This document shows, in pieces, positions 25,799 to 34,679 of a DNA stretch of 48,475 bases (position 1 is the first letter of the stretch; each line of letters begins with the position of its first letter). The notes beneath the pieces are model-generated. The model searched no databases, was not told the origin of the DNA, and saw only the letters and a list, made by a program, of their open reading frames with translations. The stretch covers positions 1 to 48,475 of the forward strand of contig JACESO010000009.1 in the NCBI GenBank assembly GCA_013911745.1. The letters run 5' to 3'. The DNA is from Sphingobium sp. GTDB lineage: Bacteria > Pseudomonadota > Alphaproteobacteria > Sphingomonadales > Sphingomonadaceae. A program made the position numbers and the translations under genes.

Positions 25799-27096
25799 AG
25801 GTCGTCATCCTCGCGGGGGGCAAGGGCACCCGTCTGGGGCTGACCGATCGTCCCAAGCCGATGGTGCCGGTGGCGGGGTGTCCCCTGTTGCAACGGCAGG
25901 TGGAGGCGGCGCGGGACCATGGCTTTACCGATTTCCTGTTCCTCACCGGCCATATGGCCCATGTGATCGAGGATCATTTCGGCGACGGCAGCGCCATGGG
26001 CGTCACCATCACCCATTTCCGCGAACCCGAGCCTCTTGGCACGGCGGGGGCGGTCCGCGCGGCGCGGCACCTTCTCAACGAACCCTTCGTCGTGCTGTAT
26101 GGCGACACGTTGATCGACGTGGATCTGGCCCATATGGCCGACCTCCACCGGCGTTCGGGTGCGGCCGGCACAATCTTCGCGCATCCCAACGACCATCCCT
26201 ATGACAGCGACGTGCTGGACGTGGACGAGGATGGCCGCGTGCTGCGGCTGATGGCCAAGCCGCATCCCGAAGGCATATTGCTGCCCAATCTGGTCAGCGC
26301 GGCGCTTTATGTCCTGTCGCCCGAAGCCATCGACCATGTGCCCGCCAACCGGGCGTCGGACTGGGCGCATGACGTATTTCCCGCCATCCTTTCGGCGGGC
26401 CAGCGGCTTCAGGCTTACCGGAGCCTGGAATATGTGAAGGACATGGGGACGCCGGAGCGCCTCGCCCGCGGGGAAGCCGACCTTGCTTCGGGGCGGGTTG
26501 CGCGCCTCAGCCTGCGGTATCCCAAGCCCGCCATATTCCTCGACCGCGACGGCGTGCTCAATGTGGAACGGAACGGCATCCACGATTCCGCTAGCCTTGA
26601 ACTGCTGCCTGGTGCAGCCGATGCGGTGCGGCGGATCAATCTGGCGGGCATCCCCGCCATCTGCGTCACCAACCAGCCCGATGTCGCCAAGGGAATGCTG
26701 ACGTTCGAGCGGCTGCGCGCGGTTCACGCGGCGCTCGATACCCAGCTCGCGGCGGGCAAGGCCTATCTCGACGATCTGCTCTTCTGCCCGCACCATCCCG
26801 AAATGGGGTGGCCGGGCGAAGTTCCGGCGCTCAAGGTCGCCTGCGCCTGCCGGAAACCCGAGCCGGGCATGTTGCTGGACGCGGCGGAGCGGCACCGGCT
26901 GGACCTATCCGCCTCCTGGCTGGTGGGGGACCGCTATGCCGATGTGGCGGCTGCCCATGCCGCCGGGGCACGGGCGATCCTAGTCGCGACCGGTCATGAC
27001 GGCAACGATTCGGCACGCTACCCGGACATCAAGCCGGACCATGTCGCGCCCGACCTGGGGGCAGCGGTCGATTATCTTCTGGAGGTCATGGTATGA
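25795..27096 (+). CDS. HddC-GmhB fusion: heptose-1-P guanylyltransferase / heptose 1,7-bisphosphatase
   Basis: GTG 25795 overlaps the upstream stop (GTGA). The 433-residue protein joins two pathway steps. Residues 1 to about 235 are a nucleotidyltransferase (VVILAGGKGTRLGLTDRPKP, later VVLYGDTLIDVDL and EYVKDMGTPERL), matching D-glycero-alpha-D-manno-heptose 1-phosphate guanylyltransferase. Residues about 243-433 are a histidinol-phosphatase-type HAD enzyme of the GmhB family. It has Asp250 and Asp252 in FLDRDGVLN and the zinc-site residues Cys331, His333, Cys350 and Cys352 (CPHH and CACRKPEPGM). These enzymes are usually separate. The next gene, hddA, starts inside its stop codon (ATGA). Confidence 0.92.
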   Translation: MKVVILAGGKGTRLGLTDRPKPMVPVAGCPLLQRQVEAARDHGFTDFLFLTGHMAHVIEDHFGDGSAMGVTITHFREPEPLGTAGAVRAARHLLNEPFVVLYGDTLIDVDLAHMADLHRRSGAAGTIFAHPNDHPYDSDVLDVDEDGRVLRLMAKPHPEGILLPNLVSAALYVLSPEAIDHVPANRASDWAHDVFPAILSAGQRLQAYRSLEYVKDMGTPERLARGEADLASGRVARLSLRYPKPAIFLDRDGVLNVERNGIHDSASLELLPGAADAVRRINLAGIPAICVTNQPDVAKGMLTFERLRAVHAALDTQLAAGKAYLDDLLFCPHHPEMGWPGEVPALKVACACRKPEPGMLLDAAERHRLDLSASWLVGDRYADVAAAHAAGARAILVATGHDGNDSARYPDIKPDHVAPDLGAAVDYLLEVMV

Positions 27097-28067
27097 TCAT
27101 TTCCCGCACGCCCCTGCGCGTCAGCTTCTGCGGCGGCGGCACCGATCTGCCCAACTTCTATCGCAAGCATGGCGGCGCGGTGCTTAGCATGTCCATCGCG
27201 CGCTATGTCTATCTCTCCATGCACGCCTATTTCCACGGCGACGGCTTCATCCTCAAATATTCGCAACTCGAAACGCCCGAATCGCGCGACGCGATCCAGC
27301 ACCGCATCATCCGCGAGGTCTTTTCCTCACACGGGATCGAAGGCGTCGACTTCAACTCCAGTGCGGATGTGCCATCGGGCACCGGCCTCGGCTCCTCCAG
27401 CGCCTTCACCGTGGGGCTGCTCAACCTCTGCAACGCTTATCTCGGCCGCTATGTAGGGCGCGCCGATCTGGCGGCGCAAGCGTGTGACGTGGAGATCAAC
27501 CGCCTCGGCGAACCGATCGGCAAGCAGGACCAATATGGCTGCGCCATCGGTGGGCTCAATTTCATCGAATTCCATCCCGACGATTCGGTGACGTACGAGG
27601 CGGTCCCGCTGACGCATCAGCAGCGGCGCATGCTGGAGGACAATCTGGTCATGCTCTATCTGGGCGGGCAGCGTTCGGCGAGCGCGATCCTCCAGACGCA
27701 GGCCGGCGCGATCGACAATGGCGGCAGCGTGATCGACGACCTCAAAGCCATGGCGGCGCAGGCCGCGGCGCTGCGGGGCGACCTGATCCGCGATGTCGAT
27801 TGTCTTGGCCCCTATCTTGATGAAGGCTGGCAGCGCAAAAGGCGGATCAGCGCGGGGATCAGCGCGCCGCACATCGACGACGCCTATGCCCGCGCACTGG
27901 CGGCGGGCGCGACCGGCGGCAAGCTGCTGGGTGCGGGCGGATCGGGCTTCCTGCTCTTCTACTGCCCCGATGGTACGCGCGATGCCGTGATCGAAGCGCT
28001 GCGCGGCTACGCGCCCTATGACGTTCGGCTCGACATGATCGGGACGACGATCATCTATTCCGACTGA
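27093..28067 (+). CDS. hddA: D-glycero-alpha-D-manno-heptose-7-phosphate kinase (GHMP)
   Basis: The 324-residue GHMP kinase starts IISRTPLRVSFCGGGTDLPN, the opening typical of HddA. It has the ATP loop in DVPSGTGLGSSSAFT (92-106) and the C-terminal GGKLLGAGGSGFLLFY. It phosphorylates C1 of heptose 7-phosphate before the bisphosphatase and guanylyltransferase steps encoded just upstream. With gmhA and the hddC-gmhB fusion it completes the route to GDP-D-glycero-alpha-D-manno-heptose. ATG 27093 overlaps the preceding stop by four bases, so translation is coupled. Its 3' end overlaps the end of the convergent GT2 gene by 13 bases. Confidence 0.93.
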   Translation: MIISRTPLRVSFCGGGTDLPNFYRKHGGAVLSMSIARYVYLSMHAYFHGDGFILKYSQLETPESRDAIQHRIIREVFSSHGIEGVDFNSSADVPSGTGLGSSSAFTVGLLNLCNAYLGRYVGRADLAAQACDVEINRLGEPIGKQDQYGCAIGGLNFIEFHPDDSVTYEAVPLTHQQRRMLEDNLVMLYLGGQRSASAILQTQAGAIDNGGSVIDDLKAMAAQAAALRGDLIRDVDCLGPYLDEGWQRKRRISAGISAPHIDDAYARALAAGATGGKLLGAGGSGFLLFYCPDGTRDAVIEALRGYAPYDVRLDMIGTTIIYSD

Positions 28068-29008
28068 CCCGTCCCGGCATAGCTGTTGCGCCCGAACAGG
28101 GCGCGCAGTCTCACACGCCGTTCCTGCGGCACCGCCCAGATGAAGGCGAAGGCGAAGAGCTGCTTCGGAGTCGGCGCGCCATTCGCGAAGGCCATGCGCA
28201 GCAGGCGCAGCATGGCGCGATTGCGGCTGCCCTCCGGGCGCACCTGGCTCGCGGCGGTGAGGGCGAAGCCACTATAGGCGCGCGGCGTCAGGAGGTTCTG
28301 ATTGGCGTCGAGCCAGCCCAGCGTCCGCGCCAGTCGGTAACTGTTGCTGAGCGAGGCGATGGCGACCGGCACATAGTAGATCACCAGCGGCTCGCGCACC
28401 GTCACATAATCATACCCCAGTCGCTTCACCGCGCGGAAGCACAGATGCCATTCCTCATGCGGTTCGACGAACTGCAATTCGTCGAACAGCGCGCGGGGAA
28501 AGACGAGCGCAGATGTTTGAATCATTGCCTCACTGCCGCGCAGCCAACTGTGCCGGTCGAACATCCATTCGTCGATCGGCTGCCGGCCGTCATAGGGTGT
28601 CGTGGGATTGATCCGTCCCCCATGCTGAGCCACGACACGAATCAGGCTGGTAATAATGCAGCGTTCGTGCGGCGCGGCGGCCAGCGTCTTTTCCAATTTC
28701 TCAGGCAGCCATTCGTCATCATCGTCGAGGAAGGCCACCCAGCGCCCGCGTGCCTGCGCCGCGCCCAGATTGCGTGCGCCGCCCGCGCCGCATTTCTCCT
28801 GCGGCACGATGACGCGCAGCCGCGGATCGCTGACGCCCGCCAACGCTTCCATCGTCGGTGGATCGTCCCCGTCGACCACCACGATCAGTTCGAAGTCGCC
28901 GCGCGTTTGCGCCTGCACGCTACGGATCGCGCGGAGCAGCAGCGCAGGGCGCCCGAAGGTGGGGATGACGACGCTGACGGCGGGGTCGGACGGGGAACTT
29001 GGGGTCAT
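28055..29008 (-). CDS. Glycosyltransferase family 2
   Basis: ATG 29008 overlaps the stop of the upstream flippase gene (ATGA); the reading frame is open farther upstream but lies inside that gene. The 317-residue GT-A enzyme starts VSVVIPTFGRPALLLRAIRS (about 11-30), with DGDDPP (46-51) and the metal-binding Asp run in FLDDDDEW (93-100). Inverting GT2 enzymes of this kind transfer sugars to lipid-linked EPS repeats on the cytoplasmic side. It is likely co-expressed with the flippase. Its 3' end overlaps hddA on the opposite strand. Confidence 0.93.
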   Translation of the reverse strand: MTPSSPSDPAVSVVIPTFGRPALLLRAIRSVQAQTRGDFELIVVVDGDDPPTMEALAGVSDPRLRVIVPQEKCGAGGARNLGAAQARGRWVAFLDDDDEWLPEKLEKTLAAAPHERCIITSLIRVVAQHGGRINPTTPYDGRQPIDEWMFDRHSWLRGSEAMIQTSALVFPRALFDELQFVEPHEEWHLCFRAVKRLGYDYVTVREPLVIYYVPVAIASLSNSYRLARTLGWLDANQNLLTPRAYSGFALTAASQVRPEGSRNRAMLRLLRMAFANGAPTPKQLFAFAFIWAVPQERRVRLRALFGRNSYAGTGQSE

Positions 29009-30303
29009 GCGGCGACCTCTCTTTCGGAAGGCAAGGGGACGGTGCGGCTCCAACCGTGCAGCCAGCGGCGGCCCTGTATCCACGTCATGCCAGCAAAGAC
29101 AGCTTCCCCCGCGACGATGCCCAGGATCGACCAGAGCGGCCCCGCCATCACTATCAGCAGCGACACACTGATCAGCGACACGACAGCGGAGGTGACACTC
29201 GCCATGGCAAGCGGCCGGAATGAGCCAGCCGCCTGCAACAGGATGCTGTCGGGCGTTCGTACCATACGCGCAACGCCTACGATCATCCACAAGGCTCCAG
29301 CGAGCGCCAGTTCCTCCAGCGCATAATGGGCGGGAAAGAGCAGCCGCGGCTTCAGCAGCATGACGGCCGCCGCGAGCAGCAGAGTGCCCAGCCACACGGC
29401 CCCCAGCAGCAATCGGAAGAACAGGACGGATCGCTGGGTTCGCCCGATGTCCTGATCGGCAATGATACCAGCGAGGCGCGGTCGTTCAAATTCCGACAGG
29501 GCGTTCGTGCCGATCGTCAGCGGCCGGATGAGGATCATGCTCGCAGCGATAGGCGCGAACGCTGTCGGCCCACGTAAGAGGGTAATGAGATAGGCATGGG
29601 CGTTCGCGGTGGCCTCGGTCGAGACGACGCCCAGCAGCGCCCATTGGCCATGGCTGTGCCAGATGCTGCCGTAGCCACGCGCGGCGCACAGCGAAAAGCC
29701 CCGCATTTGCAGGATCAGCGACCGCGGGCTGAGCGCCGCCATGGCGAAAAGCACGGCGGCGAGCAGGGTGGCGCTGACCATCAGCATGGGTTGCTGCGGG
29801 TAAAGCCGCACCGCAATGGGGCTGAGCAGGACGATCAGCGCATAGCCTATGTCGGACCGGGTCACTGCCAGTTGCCGCCCTTCGACATAGGCTTGCGCGC
29901 GTCCATACCAGCGCAGCAGCGCGACCGCCGCATAGCCGGCGAAGAGAACGGCCGTCAGCATGGCAAAGCCCAGCGCCAGAGCGAGAATGACAAACACGAT
30001 CGTGGCGGTCGCCGCGCCAATGAGATTGGCACTGAACAGGCGCTGCTGCGCCAGGCGTCGCGTCTCCAGCGAACCTTGCTTGAACAGGGAGGACAGGGGC
30101 GCGCAGAAGAGGGCGCTCCACACCCCCCAGCTTAGCTGCGTCAGCACGAGCAAAAAGGACAGGCGGCCGAAGTCGCGCGCATCCATGATGTGCAGCAACA
30201 GGATCGACAGCAAAAGCTGCGACCCGGCGCTCGCCACCGGACCCACCAGTGCCAGGATGTGACGCCGGGACGTGCGCGCAATGGCCAACAATTTCCCTAA
30301 CAC
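29005..30303 (-). CDS. Wzx-like polysaccharide flippase, second copy
   Basis: The 432-residue protein begins at GTG 30303 and has about 12 membrane segments, with HILALVGPVASAGSQLLLSI and LLHIMDARDFGRLSFLLVLT near the N-terminus, the layout of MOP-superfamily polysaccharide transporters. It is coupled to the GT2 gene by a four-base overlap, which supports a role in the same repeat unit. It is divergent from the Wzy-like gene at 30442 with 138 bases between the starts. It is shorter than the other two flippases and differs clearly from them. The start could lie a few codons downstream. Confidence 0.83.
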   Translation of the reverse strand: MLGKLLAIARTSRRHILALVGPVASAGSQLLLSILLLHIMDARDFGRLSFLLVLTQLSWGVWSALFCAPLSSLFKQGSLETRRLAQQRLFSANLIGAATATIVFVILALALGFAMLTAVLFAGYAAVALLRWYGRAQAYVEGRQLAVTRSDIGYALIVLLSPIAVRLYPQQPMLMVSATLLAAVLFAMAALSPRSLILQMRGFSLCAARGYGSIWHSHGQWALLGVVSTEATANAHAYLITLLRGPTAFAPIAASMILIRPLTIGTNALSEFERPRLAGIIADQDIGRTQRSVLFFRLLLGAVWLGTLLLAAAVMLLKPRLLFPAHYALEELALAGALWMIVGVARMVRTPDSILLQAAGSFRPLAMASVTSAVVSLISVSLLIVMAGPLWSILGIVAGEAVFAGMTWIQGRRWLHGWSRTVPLPSEREVAA

Positions 30304-30384
30304 CCGCCTTCATCCCACCCGATCGAACCGCCAGGGCAGCGGCCACATGCTTATAGCACCACTATTTTGCGTTGCAGCAGGACT

Positions 30385-30420
30385 TTGCCCTTATTCTTTC
30401 GCCCCGTCATGCTAGGCTGA
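30385..30420 (+). promoter_or_regulatory. Candidate promoter of the Wzy-like gene at 30442
   Basis: TTGCCC (30385-30390) is followed after 18 bases by ATGCTA (30409-30414) within CATGCTAGGCTG, the same 12 bases that sit in the phhA promoter region at 1581-1592. The repeated element and the similar upstream TTG box support a shared promoter type. The start codon is about 20 bases downstream. Tentative. Confidence 0.3.
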
Positions 30421-30441
30421 CGGGATGACGCGGAGCAGGAT

Positions 30442-32010
30442 GTGACCTTGGGAGAGGGAGGCGAAAGGCCCGCGCGGCCCGCCCGCCGGCGCAGCTCCCG
30501 CAGTCGGCGGGGCAAGGGGGAGCGGACCGATCAGCGGCGGACACTGGCCGCCCGCAGCAATGACATCGCTGTCGGCCTGCGCAAGGTTTTGGCCGACCCC
30601 GCATGGCGGTTCCCGCTGTCCTCGCGCCCGCTGCCCGTCTGGCTCGCGGCGGGTGGGATCAGCGCCGGCATGGCTTTCCGGGCGTTCGATGGCCTTGCCG
30701 GGCAGGCTTGCGCGGCGTTGATCAACGGGTTGCTGTTCTACACGGCGCTGCTGTGTGCGCCGGCGATGCCCGGTTTCTGGCGGCGAGCGGCCCGGCCGCT
30801 TGCCTGCGCTGGTGCCGCTGTGCTCTGGGCGCTGGTTGCGACGATCGGGGTGTCGGGCGGAATGCCCGATTATCTGCCCGGGAAGCTGCTGTCGCTCGCC
30901 GCCGCCTTTTGCGCCCTCATGACCGGGGCGATGATGGCGCGGGGACGCAGGCGCCTGCGCGCGATCCTTGACTGGCTGCTTTTGGTCAACATGGCGCTGT
31001 TCGCGCTCGCCCTGGCGGCGCGGCAGGCCGGCATCGAACAGGACACCGATCTCTGGCAGCTGACCGTCAAGGGCCGCTTTGCCGGCTTTGCGTCCAATGC
31101 CAATGTCAGTGCGGTGATCGCCGCCTGCTGCGCGCTCATCGCCTTCGTGCGGATGACGGGGCGACAGCGCACGCCGGCATGGATGAGCGCACGTCTGCGC
31201 CATTTTCCCATCCACTTGCTGTTCTTCACCCTGTCCAGCGGCGTCGTTCTCATCACCGGATCGCGCTTTACGCTCGTGCTGCTGACAGCGGTGCTGCTTG
31301 TCTATCTCGTCCACTGGATGCGTCGGAAACGCGTGACGCGCTGGCGGTTGATGCTGGCGGGCGGAGCGGTGTTCGTGCAGATCGCGCTGGCTTTCCTCTT
31401 CTCCGCGGTCGTGATGCAGCGTTATGCGCAGCTAGAGGCGGGGTGGGACGACCGTTTCGCCAGTTGGGCGCATCTGTGGGATGTTGCCTGGCAACAGCCA
31501 TGGCTGGGCTATGGCCTCGGCTCCTTTCCATCCGTGAACGCGCATTTCCTGACGACGCCGCGCTACGCCCAAGCGAATTGGGCGGTGAATTCCGCGCATA
31601 ACATCGGCCTGCAACTCATGCTTCAGGGTGGGATGCCCTATACCCTGCTGATGATCGCGACCTTCGGCGTTGGCGGATGGCAGGTCGCGCGGATCATGCG
31701 GCAGCGCTGGACGCGCGATACCGGTCTGGTGCTGGCGATGATGGGATTATTGCTGGCGGCCGGCATGATAGACCTGACGCTCGATATGCCGGCGCCCCTG
31801 TCGCTGTTCCTGTTCCTCGCTGGATTATTGTGGGGTCAGGCCCTCGACAGGCGAGAAATCCGCGTCGCGGCTGCGGACGGCCAGCCATTCGACCATGAAG
31901 GGACGATAGGCGTCGGTCTGCCGGATTTGCGGGATCAGGCGGTCGCGATCGGCAAACTCCCGGCGCGCCAGCCACACCATCTCGCGAATGGCAATGGGGC
32001 GGATGTCTGA
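30442..32010 (+). CDS. O-antigen ligase/polymerase family protein (Wzy-like)
   Basis: GGAG precedes GTG 30442. The 522-residue protein has a charged N-terminal tail of about 55 residues, then 10-12 membrane segments. The Wzy_C-type motifs are RFAGFASNANVSAVIAACCA, DRFASWAHLWDVAWQQP with WLGYGLGSFPSVN, and NSAHNIGLQLMLQGG. It would polymerise or ligate lipid-linked repeats in the periplasm. The membrane domain ends near residue 475 (LFLAGLLWGQ). The last 60 or so residues are encoded opposite the end of the VpsP-like gene, a 186-base tail-to-tail overlap, and may be read-through. It diverges from the second flippase and may work with it. Confidence 0.86.
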   Translation: MTLGEGGERPARPARRRSSRSRRGKGERTDQRRTLAARSNDIAVGLRKVLADPAWRFPLSSRPLPVWLAAGGISAGMAFRAFDGLAGQACAALINGLLFYTALLCAPAMPGFWRRAARPLACAGAAVLWALVATIGVSGGMPDYLPGKLLSLAAAFCALMTGAMMARGRRRLRAILDWLLLVNMALFALALAARQAGIEQDTDLWQLTVKGRFAGFASNANVSAVIAACCALIAFVRMTGRQRTPAWMSARLRHFPIHLLFFTLSSGVVLITGSRFTLVLLTAVLLVYLVHWMRRKRVTRWRLMLAGGAVFVQIALAFLFSAVVMQRYAQLEAGWDDRFASWAHLWDVAWQQPWLGYGLGSFPSVNAHFLTTPRYAQANWAVNSAHNIGLQLMLQGGMPYTLLMIATFGVGGWQVARIMRQRWTRDTGLVLAMMGLLLAAGMIDLTLDMPAPLSLFLFLAGLLWGQALDRREIRVAAADGQPFDHEGTIGVGLPDLRDQAVAIGKLPARQPHHLANGNGADV

Positions 32011-32373
32011 GGCCAGCCTGTCCCAATTACGCAGCGCATAGGCGACGCGCCAGTCGGCGGACTGGGGGAGATAGGGCGTTTCGCGATAGCTGCGGTCGAA
32101 TGCCTGAACGGTGGCGGGCGACCAGTCGCCATCGAGCTGCGCCATGACGAAGGCGCGAACCGCCCAATATTCGCCCCAGTAAGGATGCGCGCCCGCAATC
32201 ATGTCGAGCTGCCCTGCGGCTTGTCTGAGGAGCGTAATGCGGTTCGGATCTTCGTCGAGCATCAACTGCGCCGCGCGGGCGCGCAGCAGGATGTCAGCCA
32301 GAATGGCGCGGGCGGATTGCGGGGGGACGTAGGGCGCATGCCGGGGCATGAGTGGTATCCCCTCCGCCAGCAT
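31825..32373 (-). CDS. VpsP-like polysaccharide biosynthesis protein, start codon uncertain
   Basis: From ATG 32373 the product has 182 residues. It is helical and TPR-like in flavour (ITLLRQAAGQLDMIAGAHPY, WAVRAFVMAQLDGDWSPATV, WRVAYALRNWDRL). Its place right after the Wzc-type gene matches vpsP after vpsO in the Vibrio VPS-II cluster, hence the name; this is context plus pattern. The frame stays open upstream and encodes a membrane anchor (AAVAAGVPLACVALAACLAL) directly after the wzc stop, but no ATG, GTG or TTG lies in that part. A natural start near an ATC at 32506-32508 would give about 227 residues. The gene may therefore use a rare start or have lost its start. Its end overlaps the convergent Wzy-like gene by 186 bases. 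Confidence 0.65.
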   Translation of the reverse strand: MLAEGIPLMPRHAPYVPPQSARAILADILLRARAAQLMLDEDPNRITLLRQAAGQLDMIAGAHPYWGEYWAVRAFVMAQLDGDWSPATVQAFDRSYRETPYLPQSADWRVAYALRNWDRLASDIRPIAIREMVWLARREFADRDRLIPQIRQTDAYRPFMVEWLAVRSRDADFSPVEGLTPQ

Positions 32374-32521
32374 CCGGTCCTGTGCAGCCAGCGCATCGAT
32401 AGCGCGCGACTCGCCCTGGGCCTGATAGAGGGCGAGGCACGCGGCAAGAGCGACGCAGGCCAGCGGTACGCCCGCCGCGACCGCAGCGATGCGGCGCGAC
32501 GGGGCGATGGTGGCGGGTCCG

Positions 32522-34642
32522 TCAGGCGGCCTGATAGTAGCCGGTATATTTCTTCGAGTAATAATAGCCTCCGACCGCTTCGGAGCCGGCGTCGACCAGC
32601 GTGAAGATCACGCCGGCGATGTTCGAGCCGTCCGTGCGCAGGCTGTTGACCGCGGACGAGGCAGCCTGCGCAGGAGTTTCGTCCCAGCGCACAACCATCG
32701 CGACCGCGTCCGCCATAGCGGCGAGGAAGCGGCCATCGGCAAGGCCCATGAGGGGCGGAAGGTCGAGCACGATCGCTTCGTAGCGTCCGCGCAGGCTTTT
32801 GAGCACTTCGAGCATCTTGCCGTCGCCGAACAGATTTTCAGAGCTGAAATAAGGCGCACGCACCAGAAGATGATCGAGATGATCGGTGTCGCCGCTGCTG
32901 ATCGCGCTTTGGACCGGGGCTTCGCCGTGGAGCACTTCGACCAGACCGGGAATATCGGGCGCGTTGCGGACCAGTTGACGCACGTTGGCCCGGCGAACGT
33001 CGCAGTCGATGAGCAACGTCTTCTGTCCATTGAGTGCCAGGGTGCGCGCGAACGCCACCGCCGACGTGGTCTTGCCTTCCGCAGGCAACGCCGATGTGAT
33101 CGCGATCACCCTGGGGCTCTGGTCAGCCCTCACACCCAGCAGCGAGGCACGCGCAATGCGAAAGGCTTCGGCAAACAGAGACGTCGGCTTTTCGAGCAGG
33201 ATGTCGGCTGGAGCGGCGTGCTTTTCGCGCGGGATCGCAGCAAGTACGGGAACGCCCAGCAGTTCTTCCACCTCGCTCACCGAACGCAGTCCCTGCACCA
33301 GCATTTCCTGAACCGTGACGGTCGCCGTTCCGGCGGACAGCGCCACCAGCAAGGCGAGCGCCATCAGGAGCGGCTTGTTCGGCGAGGTCGGACGGAGCGG
33401 CGGCGCGGCGGTATCGACGATTTCGACCTGCGCGATCGAATTGTTCGCCGCCTGCTGCATTTCCATCAGGTTTTGCGAGAGCTTGTCGAACTGCGCGCGC
33501 TCAGTCGTGACTTCCGCGTCAAGACTCTTGGCGAGCACCGACTTGCGGGCATTGTCCGCCTGGGCACCAGCGAGGTTGCCGATCGACGATTGCAATTGCG
33601 CGACGCGCGCCTTGGCGGCGGCGTCGTTGGAGCGCAGCGAGTTCATGATACGGGCCGATTCGGCGCTGATCTGCTGATCGATGTCGGCAAGATTGGCGCG
33701 CGCGGCGATTGTGTCGGGATGCTTGTCGCCGTAGCGCGAGAGCACATTGCCAAGGTCGCGCAACGCAGTGGCGCGGGCGGTGCGCAGGTTGCCGATCACT
33801 GGCGAGGCAAGAACCTCGGCGACCGAATCCACGCCGCTGCGCGCAACCTGCGCCTGTGCCGACGCCAGCGCTGCCGAAGCCTGCGCTGCGGCCGACTGCG
33901 CCTGCGCCAGTTCGCTCGACAATGGGCCAAGCTGCTGGTCGACGATGGTGCCGGTGCTGCTGCCATAGGCGTTGGTGCCGGTCACGATGCCGGTCTGCGC
34001 CTGATAAGCGGCGAGTTGTGCTTCCTTGCCCCGGATGCTGCTCCCCAGTTGGTCGAGCTGCGCTTTCAGGAATTCAGCCTTTTTGGACGCGGTATTAGCG
34101 CCGCTGCCCACCTTCGTATTGATGTAGGCGGAAGCGAAGGCGTTGGCGATCTTGGCCGACTTCGCACGGTCGGGCGAGGTGTAGGAGATGCCGAGAATGT
34201 AACTCAGCTTGTTGCGGCTGACATCCACGCCGTCGAGCACATTGCCAACGACGATCGCGACCTTGTCTGCAGGACTGAGCACCGCGCCGGCCTTTGGCTC
34301 CGGCGCGAAATCCGGATCGTTGACCAGGTTCAGTTTCTTGACGACCTCTGTCGCCACCTCGTTCGAGGTGATGAGCGCCACTTCGGTTTCGATGGCCTCC
34401 GGCGACAGCGCCTGGCTCGGATTTTCCGCGCCCATCACCGGCGTGCGGCTCGGGTCGATGCGGACATGGGTGGTCGATGTATATTTGGGCGTCATCAGCA
34501 TGATGAACACCACGCCGAGCGCGAACACACCGCCAACGACCAGCGCGAGTGTCAGCCACCGGCGGCGGATAACGTCGCGAATGCGCGTGACGATGTCGGA
34601 AAGCTGTCCATCCTCGACTTTGGCGTCGTGCGAAACTTGCAT
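32522..34642 (-). CDS. Wzc-type polysaccharide co-polymerase / tyrosine autokinase
   Basis: The 706-residue inner-membrane protein combines a Wzz domain and a BY-kinase. A first membrane helix (about residues 28-50) is followed by the long periplasmic coiled-coil region and a second helix at about 425-445 (KPLLMALALLVALSAGTATV). The cytoplasmic kinase has Walker A LPAEGKTTS (about 517-525), Walker A' LLIDCDVRRANV and Walker B IVLDLPP. The tail YYYSKKYTGYYQAA is the Tyr-rich autophosphorylation cluster. It controls EPS chain length and links to the Wza-like export protein. In sphingan loci these two parts are separate proteins (GelC and GelE); here they are fused. It follows the beta-barrel gene by 37 bases. 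Confidence 0.96.
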   Translation of the reverse strand: MQVSHDAKVEDGQLSDIVTRIRDVIRRRWLTLALVVGGVFALGVVFIMLMTPKYTSTTHVRIDPSRTPVMGAENPSQALSPEAIETEVALITSNEVATEVVKKLNLVNDPDFAPEPKAGAVLSPADKVAIVVGNVLDGVDVSRNKLSYILGISYTSPDRAKSAKIANAFASAYINTKVGSGANTASKKAEFLKAQLDQLGSSIRGKEAQLAAYQAQTGIVTGTNAYGSSTGTIVDQQLGPLSSELAQAQSAAAQASAALASAQAQVARSGVDSVAEVLASPVIGNLRTARATALRDLGNVLSRYGDKHPDTIAARANLADIDQQISAESARIMNSLRSNDAAAKARVAQLQSSIGNLAGAQADNARKSVLAKSLDAEVTTERAQFDKLSQNLMEMQQAANNSIAQVEIVDTAAPPLRPTSPNKPLLMALALLVALSAGTATVTVQEMLVQGLRSVSEVEELLGVPVLAAIPREKHAAPADILLEKPTSLFAEAFRIARASLLGVRADQSPRVIAITSALPAEGKTTSAVAFARTLALNGQKTLLIDCDVRRANVRQLVRNAPDIPGLVEVLHGEAPVQSAISSGDTDHLDHLLVRAPYFSSENLFGDGKMLEVLKSLRGRYEAIVLDLPPLMGLADGRFLAAMADAVAMVVRWDETPAQAASSAVNSLRTDGSNIAGVIFTLVDAGSEAVGGYYYSKKYTGYYQAA

Positions 34643-34679
34643 AGCCTGAACGGGTCCGTTCTATTGGAGTGAAGGAAGA

